From contig OY969783.1 of the NCBI GenBank assembly GCA_963702995.1, positions 2,914,001-2,978,000 on the forward strand: DNA of 64,000 nt, written 5' to 3'. The notes beneath the pieces are model-generated. The model worked only from the letters and a program-made list of their open reading frames with translations. It was not told the origin of the DNA and did no database searches. The DNA is from MFD04580-c1 sp963702995. Its GTDB lineage: Bacteria > Planctomycetota > Phycisphaerae > Tepidisphaerales > Tepidisphaeraceae. Below, piece by piece: positions 47,156-55,550 of the stretch. The stretch's first letter is position 1. Each line of letters begins with the position of its first letter. Both the position numbers and the translations under genes were made by a program.

Positions 47156-48361
47156 ATGCCCGTTGACCCCGTGCCGTACCAAACTCGACCGACCCTGGTC
47201 TTCCGCGCCAAATCGCTGGTCCCCCCGCCGCTGTTCGATTCAATCGTCCTGTCGATCGCCGCCATCATCATCTCGCTCTTGTTGTTCGGGGGGTTCGTGC
47301 TGATCAACGGGACCAACCCGTTGGATGTCTTCAGCGTGATGATTCGCGGCGGATTTGGGGACGTTTCGAGCTGGCGGCGTACCCAGTACGCGTGGGAAAG
47401 CACGCTGATCCATGCCGCCCCGCTGCTGCTCACGGCGCTGTGCGTCGCGTTGCCGGCGCGGGTTGGCATGGTCATCATCGGCGGCGAGGGGTGCATCCTG
47501 CTTGGAGGGCTCGCCGCCGCGCTCGCCGCGCATCTTCTGCCCCACCTGTTGCCCCACGCGTCCCCGTTTGTCGTGATCACGTCAATGATCCTGTCCGGCA
47601 TGCTCGTCGGCGGGATCTGGACCGTTATCCCCGGCGCACTGCGGCAATTCCGCGGCGTCAACGAGACAATCAGCAGCCTGCTCCTGAACTACATCGCCTT
47701 CGCGATCCTCAACCACTGCGTCGAAGGGCCGATGCGGGACGTCACCAATACGAACCACCCTTCGACATGGAACATCGGGCAGGCCAACCTCTTCCCGATG
47801 ATCCCGGGCACGGAGCTTCATATCGGGCTCGCCCTGGGGCTCATCGCCTGCGTCTTCTCCTGGGTCCTGATGGACCACACCACCCACGGGTTCGCGACGC
47901 GCGTCGTTGGCGGGAACCCTCGAGCCGCGCGCATCGCGGGCCTATCGATCGCCCGCTATTCCCTCGTCGCGTGCTTTCTGGGCGGCGCGTTCGCCGCGCT
48001 GAGCGGCGTTGTCGCCGTCGGCGTCCACGGCACCGCGAACGACAGCCTCGCGGCCGGCTACGGGTATGACGGCATCCTCGTCGCCTTCGTCGCCAGACAA
48101 AGCCCGCTCGCCGTCATCCCCGTCGCCATCTTCCTGGGGGGCGTGACTGGCAGCGGCGACATGATGCAGCTCGAGCTGGGCCTGAGCGACGCCAGCGTCA
48201 AAGTCTTCCAGGGCATTCTCTTCCTCGTCATCCTGGGGCTCGATACGTGGTCGGGGCGGCTGAAAGACATCAAGAACACATGGTTCGCGCGCCCGCTGGT
48301 GAAGCTCGTCGCGATGATCGGCAAGCGAGCCCCACAAGGAGTACCCCATGCCAGCGCCTGA
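47156..48361 (+). CDS. ABC transporter permease (BMP/nucleoside-type, first subunit)
   Basis: 401 residues with about nine or ten membrane helices, for example FDSIVLSIAAIIISLLLFGG, LIHAAPLLLTALCVALPARV and FVVITSMILSGMLVGGIWTV. The segment GMVIIGGEGCILLGG matches the conserved N-G-x-E-G-x-x-x-x-G/A region of the BPD_transp_2 permeases, and GGNPRAARIAGLSIARYSLV is the cytoplasmic coupling loop. It pairs with the next permease, overlapping by 14 bases, to form the membrane pore. ATG 47156 is chosen as the homology start. Confidence 0.88.
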   Translation: MPVDPVPYQTRPTLVFRAKSLVPPPLFDSIVLSIAAIIISLLLFGGFVLINGTNPLDVFSVMIRGGFGDVSSWRRTQYAWESTLIHAAPLLLTALCVALPARVGMVIIGGEGCILLGGLAAALAAHLLPHLLPHASPFVVITSMILSGMLVGGIWTVIPGALRQFRGVNETISSLLLNYIAFAILNHCVEGPMRDVTNTNHPSTWNIGQANLFPMIPGTELHIGLALGLIACVFSWVLMDHTTHGFATRVVGGNPRAARIAGLSIARYSLVACFLGGAFAALSGVVAVGVHGTANDSLAAGYGYDGILVAFVARQSPLAVIPVAIFLGGVTGSGDMMQLELGLSDASVKVFQGILFLVILGLDTWSGRLKDIKNTWFARPLVKLVAMIGKRAPQGVPHASA

Positions 48362-49322
48362 ACTGACAAGCCAAGCCCTTGGTTGGTGGGGCGTCCCGCT
48401 CGCGATCTTCGCGGGCGCGGTCCGCGACAGCACCCCGTTCATCTTCGTGAGCCTCGGCGAGACGCTCACGGAGAAGAGCGGCCGCATCAACCTGGGCCAG
48501 GAAGGGACGATGGTGATGGGGGCGATGGCCGGTTTCGGCGTCTCCTACCTCACCACGCAGTACATGCCGGCCGCCGGCCCGCTGCTCGGCCCCTGGGTCG
48601 GCGTCATCGGCGCGGGCCTGGCCGCCTCGCTGCTCGGCGTGATCCACGCATTCCTCTGCGCCCAGCCCCGCGTCAACGACGTCGCGGTGGGGATCGGCAT
48701 CATGCTGTTCGGCTCCGGGCTCGCCTCCTATCTGGGCAAGCCCCTCATCAGCCATACCGCGCCTCAGTTGCCCGACATCAACTTCGGCTGGTGGAGCCAC
48801 TCGTCGCAGATCCAGGCGGCGCTGAAGGTCAACTGGCTCTTCCTCATCGGGGTGGGGCTCGCTCCGATCCTGCACTGGGCACTGAAGAACACTCGCTGGG
48901 GGTTGATCGTCCGGACCGTCGGCGAGAGCACCGACGCGGCCCGGGCAATGGGGTACTCGGTCAACAACGTCCGCCTCCTGTCCACCGCGGGCGGCGCCTT
49001 CCTGGCCGGGGTCGGCGGCGCCTTCCTCTCGCTATATTTCCCGGGGAGCTGGAGCGACGCGATCCACAACGGCCAGGGGCTAATGGCGGTCGCGCTGGTC
49101 ATCTTCGCTCGCTGGAACCCCGTCAACTGCGTCTTCGCCGCCCTTCTCTTCGGTGGCGCCAAGGCGCTGGGGATCGCGCTTCAGTCGGTCAACATCAGCA
49201 CCGGCCACTACCTGTTCGACGCGGCCCCCTATGTTCTGACGCTCGCGATCATGATCGCCACGTGCTCCTCCAGCCGCAGCCTGGCCGGAGCGCCCGGCGA
49301 ACTCGGAAAGGCGACGGCGTAG
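48348..49322 (+). CDS. ABC transporter permease (BMP/nucleoside-type, second subunit)
   Basis: 324 residues, highly hydrophobic. The N-terminal motif STPFIFVSLGETLTEKSGRI followed by NLGQEGTMVMGAMAGF is the standard signature of the second permease of nucleoside-type (BPD_transp_2) importers; the coupling loop reads TVGESTDAARAMGYSVNNVR. The start overlaps the previous permease by 14 bases, and the biuret hydrolase-like gene starts 88 bases after its stop, so all belong to one transcript. Cannot by itself indicate the substrate. Confidence 0.9.
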   Translation: MPAPELTSQALGWWGVPLAIFAGAVRDSTPFIFVSLGETLTEKSGRINLGQEGTMVMGAMAGFGVSYLTTQYMPAAGPLLGPWVGVIGAGLAASLLGVIHAFLCAQPRVNDVAVGIGIMLFGSGLASYLGKPLISHTAPQLPDINFGWWSHSSQIQAALKVNWLFLIGVGLAPILHWALKNTRWGLIVRTVGESTDAARAMGYSVNNVRLLSTAGGAFLAGVGGAFLSLYFPGSWSDAIHNGQGLMAVALVIFARWNPVNCVFAALLFGGAKALGIALQSVNISTGHYLFDAAPYVLTLAIMIATCSSSRSLAGAPGELGKATA

Positions 49323-49410
49323 CGACCGCGGCAACGGCTGTTCGCGGATCGTGGACTCGCGTTCCGCCACCGGCGACGCTCGGCAACGGCAACCCTCACT
49401 CACGAATCCC

Positions 49411-50100
49411 ATGAGCCTGAAGTACATCGAATCGCAGCCTTACCCGTGGCCGTACAATGGCGACCTTCGACCGGACAACACGGCGTTGATTGTCATCGAC
49501 ATGCAGACCGACTTCTGCGGCAAGGGGGGGTACATCGACCTGCTCGGCTACGACATCTCTCTCACCCGCGTCTGCATCGACCCGATCAGCCGCCTGCTGG
49601 CGGCGATGCGCAAGGGCGGGTTCCATATCCTGCACACCCGCGAAGGTCATCGACCTGACCTGGCGGACCTGCCGGCAAACAAGCGGTGGCGGTCGCGGAA
49701 GTTCAATTCAATCGCCGGCATCGGCGACGCCGGGCCGTGCGGCCGCGTCCTCGTCCGCGGCGAACCGGGGTGGGACATCATCCCCGAACTCTACCCGCTG
49801 CCGGGCGAGTCGATCATCGATAAGCCCGGGAAGGGCTCCTTCTGCGCCACCGACCTCGACCTGATCCTCCGGCAGAAGGGGGTCGAGAACATCATCCTCA
49901 CCGGCATCACGACCGACGTCTGCGTCCACACGACCATGCGCGAGGCGAACGACCGCGGGTACGAGTGCGTGATCCTTGAAGACTGCTGCGCCGCCACCGA
50001 CCGGGGGAATCACGACGCGGCGATCAAAATGGTCAAAATGCAGAACGGGGTTTTCGGGGCCGTCTCCGACTCCGAATCGCTGATCAAAGGCATCCTATGA
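49411..50100 (+). CDS. biuH: Isochorismatase-superfamily amidohydrolase, probable biuret hydrolase
   Basis: 229 residues. The family fold and cysteine-hydrolase triad are clear: Asp30 (LIVIDMQTDF), Lys138 (IIDKPGKGSF) and Cys171 (TGITTDVCVHTTM). Several segments resemble the biuret hydrolases of rhizobia as I remember them: PYPWPYNGDLRPDNTALIV, MQTDFCGKGGY, TREGHRPDLADLPANKRWRS, RGEPGWDIIPELYP and KMQNGVFG with Gln211. Biuret hydrolase turns biuret into allophanate and ammonia, and an allophanate hydrolase is encoded 11 kb upstream. The gene sits between the permease and ATPase genes of an importer, overlapping the ATPase gene by four bases (ATGA), so uptake and hydrolysis are co-expressed. 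Related enzymes (ureidoacrylate amidohydrolase RutB) are the main alternative. Confidence 0.8.
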   Translation: MSLKYIESQPYPWPYNGDLRPDNTALIVIDMQTDFCGKGGYIDLLGYDISLTRVCIDPISRLLAAMRKGGFHILHTREGHRPDLADLPANKRWRSRKFNSIAGIGDAGPCGRVLVRGEPGWDIIPELYPLPGESIIDKPGKGSFCATDLDLILRQKGVENIILTGITTDVCVHTTMREANDRGYECVILEDCCAATDRGNHDAAIKMVKMQNGVFGAVSDSESLIKGIL

Positions 50101-51644
50101 CCCAGACGTTGCAGAGCCCGCCGCCGGCCGCCAGTCAGACCAAGGCGCCCGGCCTCTCGGCCATCGGCATCAGCAAGCGCTTCGGCGCCGTTCAGGCCCT
50201 GGACGACGTGTCGATGACCGTGCGGCCGGGCACCATGCACGCCCTGCTCGGCGGCAACGGCGCCGGCAAGAGCACGCTCGTCAAGTGCATCATGGGCTAT
50301 TACCTGCCCGACGTCGGGCAGATCAGCCTTGGCGACCAGCCGGTGACGATCCGCAACCCCCGGGAAGCGCTGCGGCTGGGGATCGGAATGGTCTACCAGC
50401 ACTTCACGCTGGTCCCCAACATGACCGTCGCCGAGAACCTCGTCCTGTCGCGCGGGCAGGTGCCGTCGGTGGTCAACTGGAAGAAGGAATACGAAGACCT
50501 CCGCGCCTTTATGCGAACGACGCCCTTCTTCATCCCCATCGGCGAGAAAGTCTCTTCCCTGGCGGCCGGCCAGAAGCAGAAGCTGGAGATCTGCAAGCAG
50601 CTTTACCTGCGCAACAAGGTCCTCTTCCTCGACGAGCCGACGAGCGTTCTCACCCCCGCCGAGGCGGACGAGCTGCTCACGATGCTCAAGCAGCGGACCG
50701 ACTCCGGCGAACTTACAGTCCTCATGATCACCCACAAGTTCCGCGAGGTGATGAAGTTCGCCGACGAAGTGACCGTCCTGCGCACCGGCAGGTTCGTCGG
50801 CAAGGGGCTCGTGAAGGACCTGACGCCTTCAGATATGTCGGCCATGATGATCGGGTCGGAAACAACCCGCACCGCCGCCCGGGACAACAAGGCGCGCGGC
50901 GAGGCCCACCTCCATATTGACGGGATCCACGCCCTGGACGACATCGGGCTCAAGGCGCTGGAAGACCTGAACCTGAAGGTCCACGCCGGGGAGATCGTCG
51001 GGATCGCCGGCGTGTCGGGCAACGGGCAGAGCAAGCTGGTCGAGGTGCTGGCCGGGCAGCGGCGGGCCGAGCAGGGCCAGATCCGCGTCCACGGCGAAGC
51101 CTACGGTGCGACCCGGGCCGAGATCCGCAAGCATCGCGTCAACTGCCTGCCGGAAGAGCCGCTGAAGAACACCTGTGTCGGCGCGATGAGCGTGGCGCAC
51201 AACATGGTCCTCCGGAACTTCGACCAGAAGCCGCACTCGGTCGGCGGCTTCCTGAACAAAGGGTCGATCCGCCGCCTGGCCCAGGACCTCATCAGCCGCT
51301 ATCGGGTGAAGACGCCGTCGCCGGAAGAGCCGATCCGCAACCTTTCCGGCGGCAACGTCCAGCGGGCGGTGCTGGCCCGGGAGCTGTCGGAGGCGGTCGA
51401 AGTCCTGATCGCCGCGAACCCCTGCTTCGGCCTCGATTTCGCGGCCGCCGCGGAAATCCGCGCCCAGATCATCGAGGCGCGGAACCGCGGGTCGGCCGTC
51501 CTGTTGGTCAGCGAAGACCTGGACGAGGTCTTCGAGCTTTCCGACCGCATTATCGTGATGTTCCACGGCAAGTTCGTCTATGAGACGCCGATCGCCGAGG
51601 CCGACATCGCCATCATCGGCCGCCACATGGCAGGCCACGCCTGA
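50097..51644 (+). CDS. ABC transporter ATPase with two fused nucleotide-binding domains
   Basis: 515 residues. The first ATPase half has Walker A (GGNGAGKSTLV), a signature-like SLAAGQKQKLEI and Walker B (VLFLDEPTSVL). The second half has a degenerate Walker A (GVSGNGQSKLVEV), an intact signature (NLSGGNVQRAVLARELS) and VLIAANPCFGLDF in place of Walker B. This fused layout, with a weak second site, is normal for nucleoside/BMP and sugar-type (CUT2) importers. The ATG overlaps the stop of the biuret hydrolase-like gene (ATGA), so the two are translationally coupled. It completes the importer with the BMP lipoprotein and two permeases. Confidence 0.92.
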   Translation: MTQTLQSPPPAASQTKAPGLSAIGISKRFGAVQALDDVSMTVRPGTMHALLGGNGAGKSTLVKCIMGYYLPDVGQISLGDQPVTIRNPREALRLGIGMVYQHFTLVPNMTVAENLVLSRGQVPSVVNWKKEYEDLRAFMRTTPFFIPIGEKVSSLAAGQKQKLEICKQLYLRNKVLFLDEPTSVLTPAEADELLTMLKQRTDSGELTVLMITHKFREVMKFADEVTVLRTGRFVGKGLVKDLTPSDMSAMMIGSETTRTAARDNKARGEAHLHIDGIHALDDIGLKALEDLNLKVHAGEIVGIAGVSGNGQSKLVEVLAGQRRAEQGQIRVHGEAYGATRAEIRKHRVNCLPEEPLKNTCVGAMSVAHNMVLRNFDQKPHSVGGFLNKGSIRRLAQDLISRYRVKTPSPEEPIRNLSGGNVQRAVLARELSEAVEVLIAANPCFGLDFAAAAEIRAQIIEARNRGSAVLLVSEDLDEVFELSDRIIVMFHGKFVYETPIAEADIAIIGRHMAGHA

Positions 51645-51732
51645 CCGGGGGAACCGGGGGGGCGTGCGATCAGACTGAAGCAAATTGACGTGAGCGGGGT
51701 ACGACGGCGACTGGTGGTCGGCTGGAGGTTGG

Positions 51733-52218
51733 ATGCTGGATGCGTCGAGTCGCGGCGGAGAGGCGGCTGTTCTTTTAACCCGGGCGATCGCGATCTCGGG
51801 CCTCCCCTTTGGTGAGCGTGCCAATGATCGTCCCGCTGGCGATCGTGCGGCCGGCGATCGTGCGGCCGGCGATAGTTCTGGCGATCGTGCGGCGCCAACG
51901 GAGCAGGGTTCGGCCAGCGGCGAGGCCTACGACTGGCGCCCGTTCCGCCCCGGCATCGAAATCGTGCGTCTCTACACAGCCCCGTCGGGCCATTCCTCAG
52001 CGCTGCTGCGTTACGCGCCGGGCGCGAAGCTGGCCCGCCACTCGCATATCGGCTTCGAGCACATCCTGGTCCTGTCCGGGACTCAGATCGACGATAACGG
52101 CGAGCACCCGGCCGGCACGCTGCTCGTCCACCCTCCGGGTACGGCCCATTCTGTCTCGACCCAAACCGGCTGCACCGTCCTGGCGATCTGGGAGAAGCCA
52201 GTCGTCTTCCTGGATTGA
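51733..52218 (+). CDS. Cupin-domain protein (ChrR-like) with repetitive linker
   Basis: 161 residues from ATG 51733, with GGAGG close upstream. The C-terminal part is a single cupin domain: LLRYAPGAKLARHSHIGFEH provides metal-binding His residues, and HPPGTAHSVSTQTGCTVLAI is the second cupin motif. The pattern resembles the ChrR/anti-ECF cupins. The N-terminal third is odd: a DRPAGDRAAGDRAAGDSSGD repeat encoded by 15-base units (51826-51897). It starts 88 bases after the ABC ATPase gene and could be the last gene of that operon. A role in substrate binding or regulation is possible but unproven. Confidence 0.7.
   Translation: MLDASSRGGEAAVLLTRAIAISGLPFGERANDRPAGDRAAGDRAAGDSSGDRAAPTEQGSASGEAYDWRPFRPGIEIVRLYTAPSGHSSALLRYAPGAKLARHSHIGFEHILVLSGTQIDDNGEHPAGTLLVHPPGTAHSVSTQTGCTVLAIWEKPVVFLD
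51826..51897 (+). repeat. 15-bp tandem repeat inside the cupin gene
   Basis: Two perfect (gatcgtgcggccggc) and about three imperfect units in a row, each encoding Asp-Arg-Ala-Ala-Gly. In frame, so length variation would only lengthen or shorten the linker. Probably a replication-slippage repeat. Confidence 0.7.
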
Positions 52219-52327
52219 TGCAATCGGCCTGAAAAGTCCGCGTGCCGGTCCATGCGCCCAATCTTCCGTCCGGCGGACAGGCCATCGATCGTCATTTGGG
52301 AAGAAAGTGCCTCGGGGGTGGCCACGA

Positions 52328-53890
52328 TCAGGTTCGTGCGTTGGAGGAGTGGGACGCGGTTCCGGGGCTCATGAGCGGGAGCAACGCGGCCGCCCAGGCA
52401 TCGCCCATGATGTCGTACCCGATCTTCCCCGGATGGACCGGGCCGGGTATCAGATCGGTGCGGATCTTGCCATCGGCGTTGACGAACTTGGAGTACTGAT
52501 CGACGAACGTCACCCGCAACCCTTTGGCGGCAAGCGTCGGGATGAGGTCATGCTCCAGGAACCGGTTGTACTCCTGGGCTTCGACGTTGCAGTCGATCCC
52601 GTTGGCATTGATGAAGCCCTGGATCGGCAGGATGCTGGCCACCAGCACGTGTGCTGACGGCCGCGACGTCGCCAGGTCGCCCACGAGCGCTTCGATCCGC
52701 TGCTCGAGCTGGGTCATGAACACTGATTCGGGAGCGTCGTGGTTCGGATAGCCCGCCGCGGTGTGTTGAATGATGTCGTTGGTGCCGGCCATCAGAAGGA
52801 TGTAGTCCGGCTCGAGAGGCGGGCGGCCGGCGTCGATGCCGCCGTCCAGCCAGTAGCCTCCGTAGGCATCCCATGCTCCTGTCCAGCCGTGCAGGTTCGA
52901 CTCAAGTTGGTCGATTCTGTAGCCCGGGTGCCCGTCATTTCGCGCTTCGCCGGCCGCCAGGAGGGCGGGGGACGCGTTGGTCGCATGGGTCCCGACGTAG
53001 CCAAATGACACCCCCGCGCCCGTCAGGTCATCGTACAGCCGCTGACGATAACCCCCCGGTATCGGCGGGTCGGTCGGCCCGGACCCCCAGGTGATCGAGT
53101 CGCCCAGAGCATAGACCGTTGGCCCCGGCGGGATTGGGGCCGGCGGCGTGCCGAGCGTCGGTTGAATCAGAAGCCTGAAGTTCCCCTGTGCGGTCTTCGA
53201 TGCCGTGCGGACAGCAACGCGATAGATCGACGGGTAGAGTTGCCAGGAGATCGCCGACGGCAAGTACTGCCACACCGTGCCGCCGGTGACGTCCATCAGC
53301 GACACTCGGGCGGCGCTCGCGGGGTCAACGGAAATCGATGCCATGGTCGGGGCTGTGACACGGAACGAGTAGTAGGAGAGGCTCCATGACGCCCCCACCC
53401 AACCCGTCGCCGACAGCCCCTTTGTCGTGAGCGCGCCAAGGTTGCACGGCGAAACGGAATTCTGGCCTCCCGACTCGGCCGTAAACGTCACCTGCCGGGT
53501 GGTGCCGCTGACGCCGACCAGGTACGGCCCGGCCGCCAGGCGCTTAAACCCAGTGCCGCTTTTTGATGCCCCGTAGAGCGTCTCGCCGGAGTCGATCGAA
53601 TTGTTGCCGTTCTTGTCAATCGCGATCGACAACGCCCCCCCACCGCCGACCGTGCTCACCGAAAGGCTACTCTCCAGCGGCAGCGAAAGCTTAAACACGC
53701 GAGTTGCTGGCCCAGTGGGCTCGGTCACGGCGCCGGATAACGCGCCGATATTGACGAGGGAATTCGCGCTCAAGAGCGATCGCTGTTCCAGCGACTCGAC
53801 AAGTGGGGCACGCGAAGCCTTCCCCACACCGGGCCCCATTCGCCGGAGGGAGAAGCGAACGCTTCGCAAGCTGATGGCTCCGAATTTCAT
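52328..53890 (-). CDS. Secreted SGNH/GDSL hydrolase with LEPR-XLL-like N-terminus
   Basis: About 520 residues from ATG 53890. Near the N-terminus VESLEQRSLLSAN is a variant of the LEPR-XLL tag of planctomycete cell-surface proteins (Pro replaced by Gln). A pre-peptidase-like beta region follows (TRVFKLSLPLESSLSVSTVG; FRVTAPTMASISVDPASAAR). The catalytic domain has the SGNH blocks: GDSITWG (Ser), a Gly-containing YRIDQLESNLHGW, MAGTNDI (Asn) and GPVHPGKIGYDIM (His). Such enzymes deacetylate or de-esterify polysaccharides; the substrate is unknown. A GntR-type regulator lies directly upstream on the same strand. Confidence 0.82.
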   Translation of the reverse strand: MKFGAISLRSVRFSLRRMGPGVGKASRAPLVESLEQRSLLSANSLVNIGALSGAVTEPTGPATRVFKLSLPLESSLSVSTVGGGGALSIAIDKNGNNSIDSGETLYGASKSGTGFKRLAAGPYLVGVSGTTRQVTFTAESGGQNSVSPCNLGALTTKGLSATGWVGASWSLSYYSFRVTAPTMASISVDPASAARVSLMDVTGGTVWQYLPSAISWQLYPSIYRVAVRTASKTAQGNFRLLIQPTLGTPPAPIPPGPTVYALGDSITWGSGPTDPPIPGGYRQRLYDDLTGAGVSFGYVGTHATNASPALLAAGEARNDGHPGYRIDQLESNLHGWTGAWDAYGGYWLDGGIDAGRPPLEPDYILLMAGTNDIIQHTAAGYPNHDAPESVFMTQLEQRIEALVGDLATSRPSAHVLVASILPIQGFINANGIDCNVEAQEYNRFLEHDLIPTLAAKGLRVTFVDQYSKFVNADGKIRTDLIPGPVHPGKIGYDIMGDAWAAALLPLMSPGTASHSSNART

Positions 53891-53986
53891 AGAGATGGGT
53901 AACTTATCAGATCTCTTGGCATTCCACGATTTCATGCCCCAAGAGACGACGACACCCATCGAACCCGCGTGCCACACACGCAAACG

Positions 53987-54010
53987 GGGCACGCGCAATG
54001 CGTGCCCCGT
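53987..54010. repeat. Short palindromic element near the GntR-type gene 3' end
   Basis: ggggcacgcgcaatgcgtgc followed by cccc, a longer-stem relative of the palindrome at 19481. It lies about 25 bases beyond the stop of the regulator (54037) on the minus strand and before the SGNH gene start. Confidence 0.5.
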
Positions 54011-54036
54011 ATCGAACTCTGTCTGTAGGTGGTTCC

Positions 54037-55242
54037 CTATGCCAGCGTCCCCAGGAATTCTATCCCCGACACCGCCTGGGCCGCCCGGACCACGTCGCCG
54101 CCCGCGCGCTCACCGGGCTCGAGGCCATCGGACCGCGCACACGCGTTGTCCGTGGCGCCGGAGCCACCGTCGATCACCGGGGCGGTCGTCCCACGATCGA
54201 CGTATTCGCCGGCTATCCAGAGCGTCGCGGGGCGGACGGGCGGGTCGCGGAGCAGTTCGACGACGGAATCCGAAATCTTCTGGCAGTCGAAGTAATAGCC
54301 GCTGCACGGTTCGTCGCCGCCGGCGCAGTTGCCGATCGCCGCGATCGTAACGTCGCGTGGGGCCGCGGCGCCATGCCGCTCCATGGCGGCCAGGGCGAGC
54401 CGGGCTGTCCCGGCGCTTTCACAGACGACCGCCGAGACCTGTCCCTGGCCCCGATCGCCGAACAGCGTGTCAAGGTCTTCGGGCGACACCACGTCAACCG
54501 TCGCGTCCACCGAGTAACGGCCGGCCGCCTGGCGAAGCGCCCGGACCAAAATGGTCGAGCCTTTCGCCTCGACGGCCGCAATGCGGCGATGCCCAGCGAG
54601 CACCAGGTCGCGGGCAATCAGGCTGGCGGCCAGCATCAAGTCCGTCAGCACCGCATGCATCGAATAGGTTCGCGGCTCATGCCCGACGGCGATCACCGGA
54701 AGGTTCCGAACGACCAGGTCGCGCAGCAGCGAATCGGGCGCCGAGGGCATCAGGTCGATGACGGCCGAAAACTGGTTGAGGAAACTCGGCCGCATCTGCG
54801 TCACGTCGTGCGTGAAGTGCAGGTCCGGGTTGCTCTGTTCGAGCAGGCGGACCAGCCGCGCATCGGACTGGCCAATGTCCCCAAGGACCAGCCATCGCCC
54901 TTCCGCCTGCGAGGCCGGGGCGGTGCCCTTGACGAAAGTGCCGCGCCCGATGCTCCGGTCCAGCAGCCCCTCGGCCGCAAGGTCCGTCAGGGCCTTGCTG
55001 AGGGTCTTGGCGTTGACATGGAAGCGCTTGGCCAGCGAACGCTCGCCCGGCAACTTGCTCGCGAATTCGCCAGAGGCGATCGCATCGCGAAGCTTTTCGC
55101 GGAGTCGCTGAAACTTATAGCTGGTGGAGGATCGGACGGTCCGGGCGGCCGGCGGCCGATCGGCCGCCAGCGGATGGCTTGAGCCGTTGAGCGCCGATTC
55201 CGGCGAATCAGCAGTCGTATTGGACGAGTCGATGGGGCCCAT
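54037..55242 (-). CDS. GntR-type transcriptional regulator with LacI-like sensor domain
   Basis: About 401 residues from ATG 55242 (AGGA nine bases upstream; a TTG at 55278 is less likely). The N-terminal half has a GntR-family winged helix: YKFQRLREKLRDAIASGEFA, LPGERSLAKRFHVNAKTLSK and LLDRSIGRGTFVKG, as in AraR-type regulators. The second half resembles a periplasmic-binding-protein-like LacI sensor (PVIAVGHEPRTYSMHAVLTD, GHRRIAAVEAKGSTILVRAL, VTIAAIGNCAGGDEPCSGYY). AraR-like proteins bind sugars; the nearest candidate target is the SGNH hydrolase gene 147 bases downstream, or the divergent nuclease gene. Not strictly identified. Confidence 0.8.
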   Translation of the reverse strand: MGPIDSSNTTADSPESALNGSSHPLAADRPPAARTVRSSTSYKFQRLREKLRDAIASGEFASKLPGERSLAKRFHVNAKTLSKALTDLAAEGLLDRSIGRGTFVKGTAPASQAEGRWLVLGDIGQSDARLVRLLEQSNPDLHFTHDVTQMRPSFLNQFSAVIDLMPSAPDSLLRDLVVRNLPVIAVGHEPRTYSMHAVLTDLMLAASLIARDLVLAGHRRIAAVEAKGSTILVRALRQAAGRYSVDATVDVVSPEDLDTLFGDRGQGQVSAVVCESAGTARLALAAMERHGAAAPRDVTIAAIGNCAGGDEPCSGYYFDCQKISDSVVELLRDPPVRPATLWIAGEYVDRGTTAPVIDGGSGATDNACARSDGLEPGERAGGDVVRAAQAVSGIEFLGTLA

Positions 55243-55550
55243 GTCCGTACGTCCTGTCGAGTAGATTGCGCCAGTCAATCGTTGCGGCCCTGACCAGGCG
55301 CCGCCACGCCGACGTTTGACACCCCCTGCTCACGTCTCGGGACAGCGCCCGACCGTAAGCCTGCCTACTGACTGCTTTCGGCAAGGCATCGCTCCGACCT
55401 TTGGCGAAACGCTGTTTTTTTACCAGTCGGATCGCGGGATTATTGGTCGATCCCGCCCGTGGCCCCGCGGCAGCAGGAGCAGCATCGGCCGCCGTCGCCT
55501 CTGTTTCAGATGGTTGCTCAAGACCGTGCCGGCCGGTCCTGCCGCATACG

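Noticed and set aside
49411..50100. Nicotinamidase or isochorismatase of siderophore synthesis as the identity of the hydrolase
   Set aside because: No siderophore or NAD genes nearby, and the flanking motifs (PYPWPYNGDLRPDN, HRPDLADLPANKRWRS) fit the biuret hydrolase type. Ureidoacrylate hydrolase remains a minor alternative.
51826..51897. Tandem repeat as a CRISPR array or regulatory iterons
   Set aside because: Units are 15 bases, contiguous without spacers, in frame inside a cupin gene.
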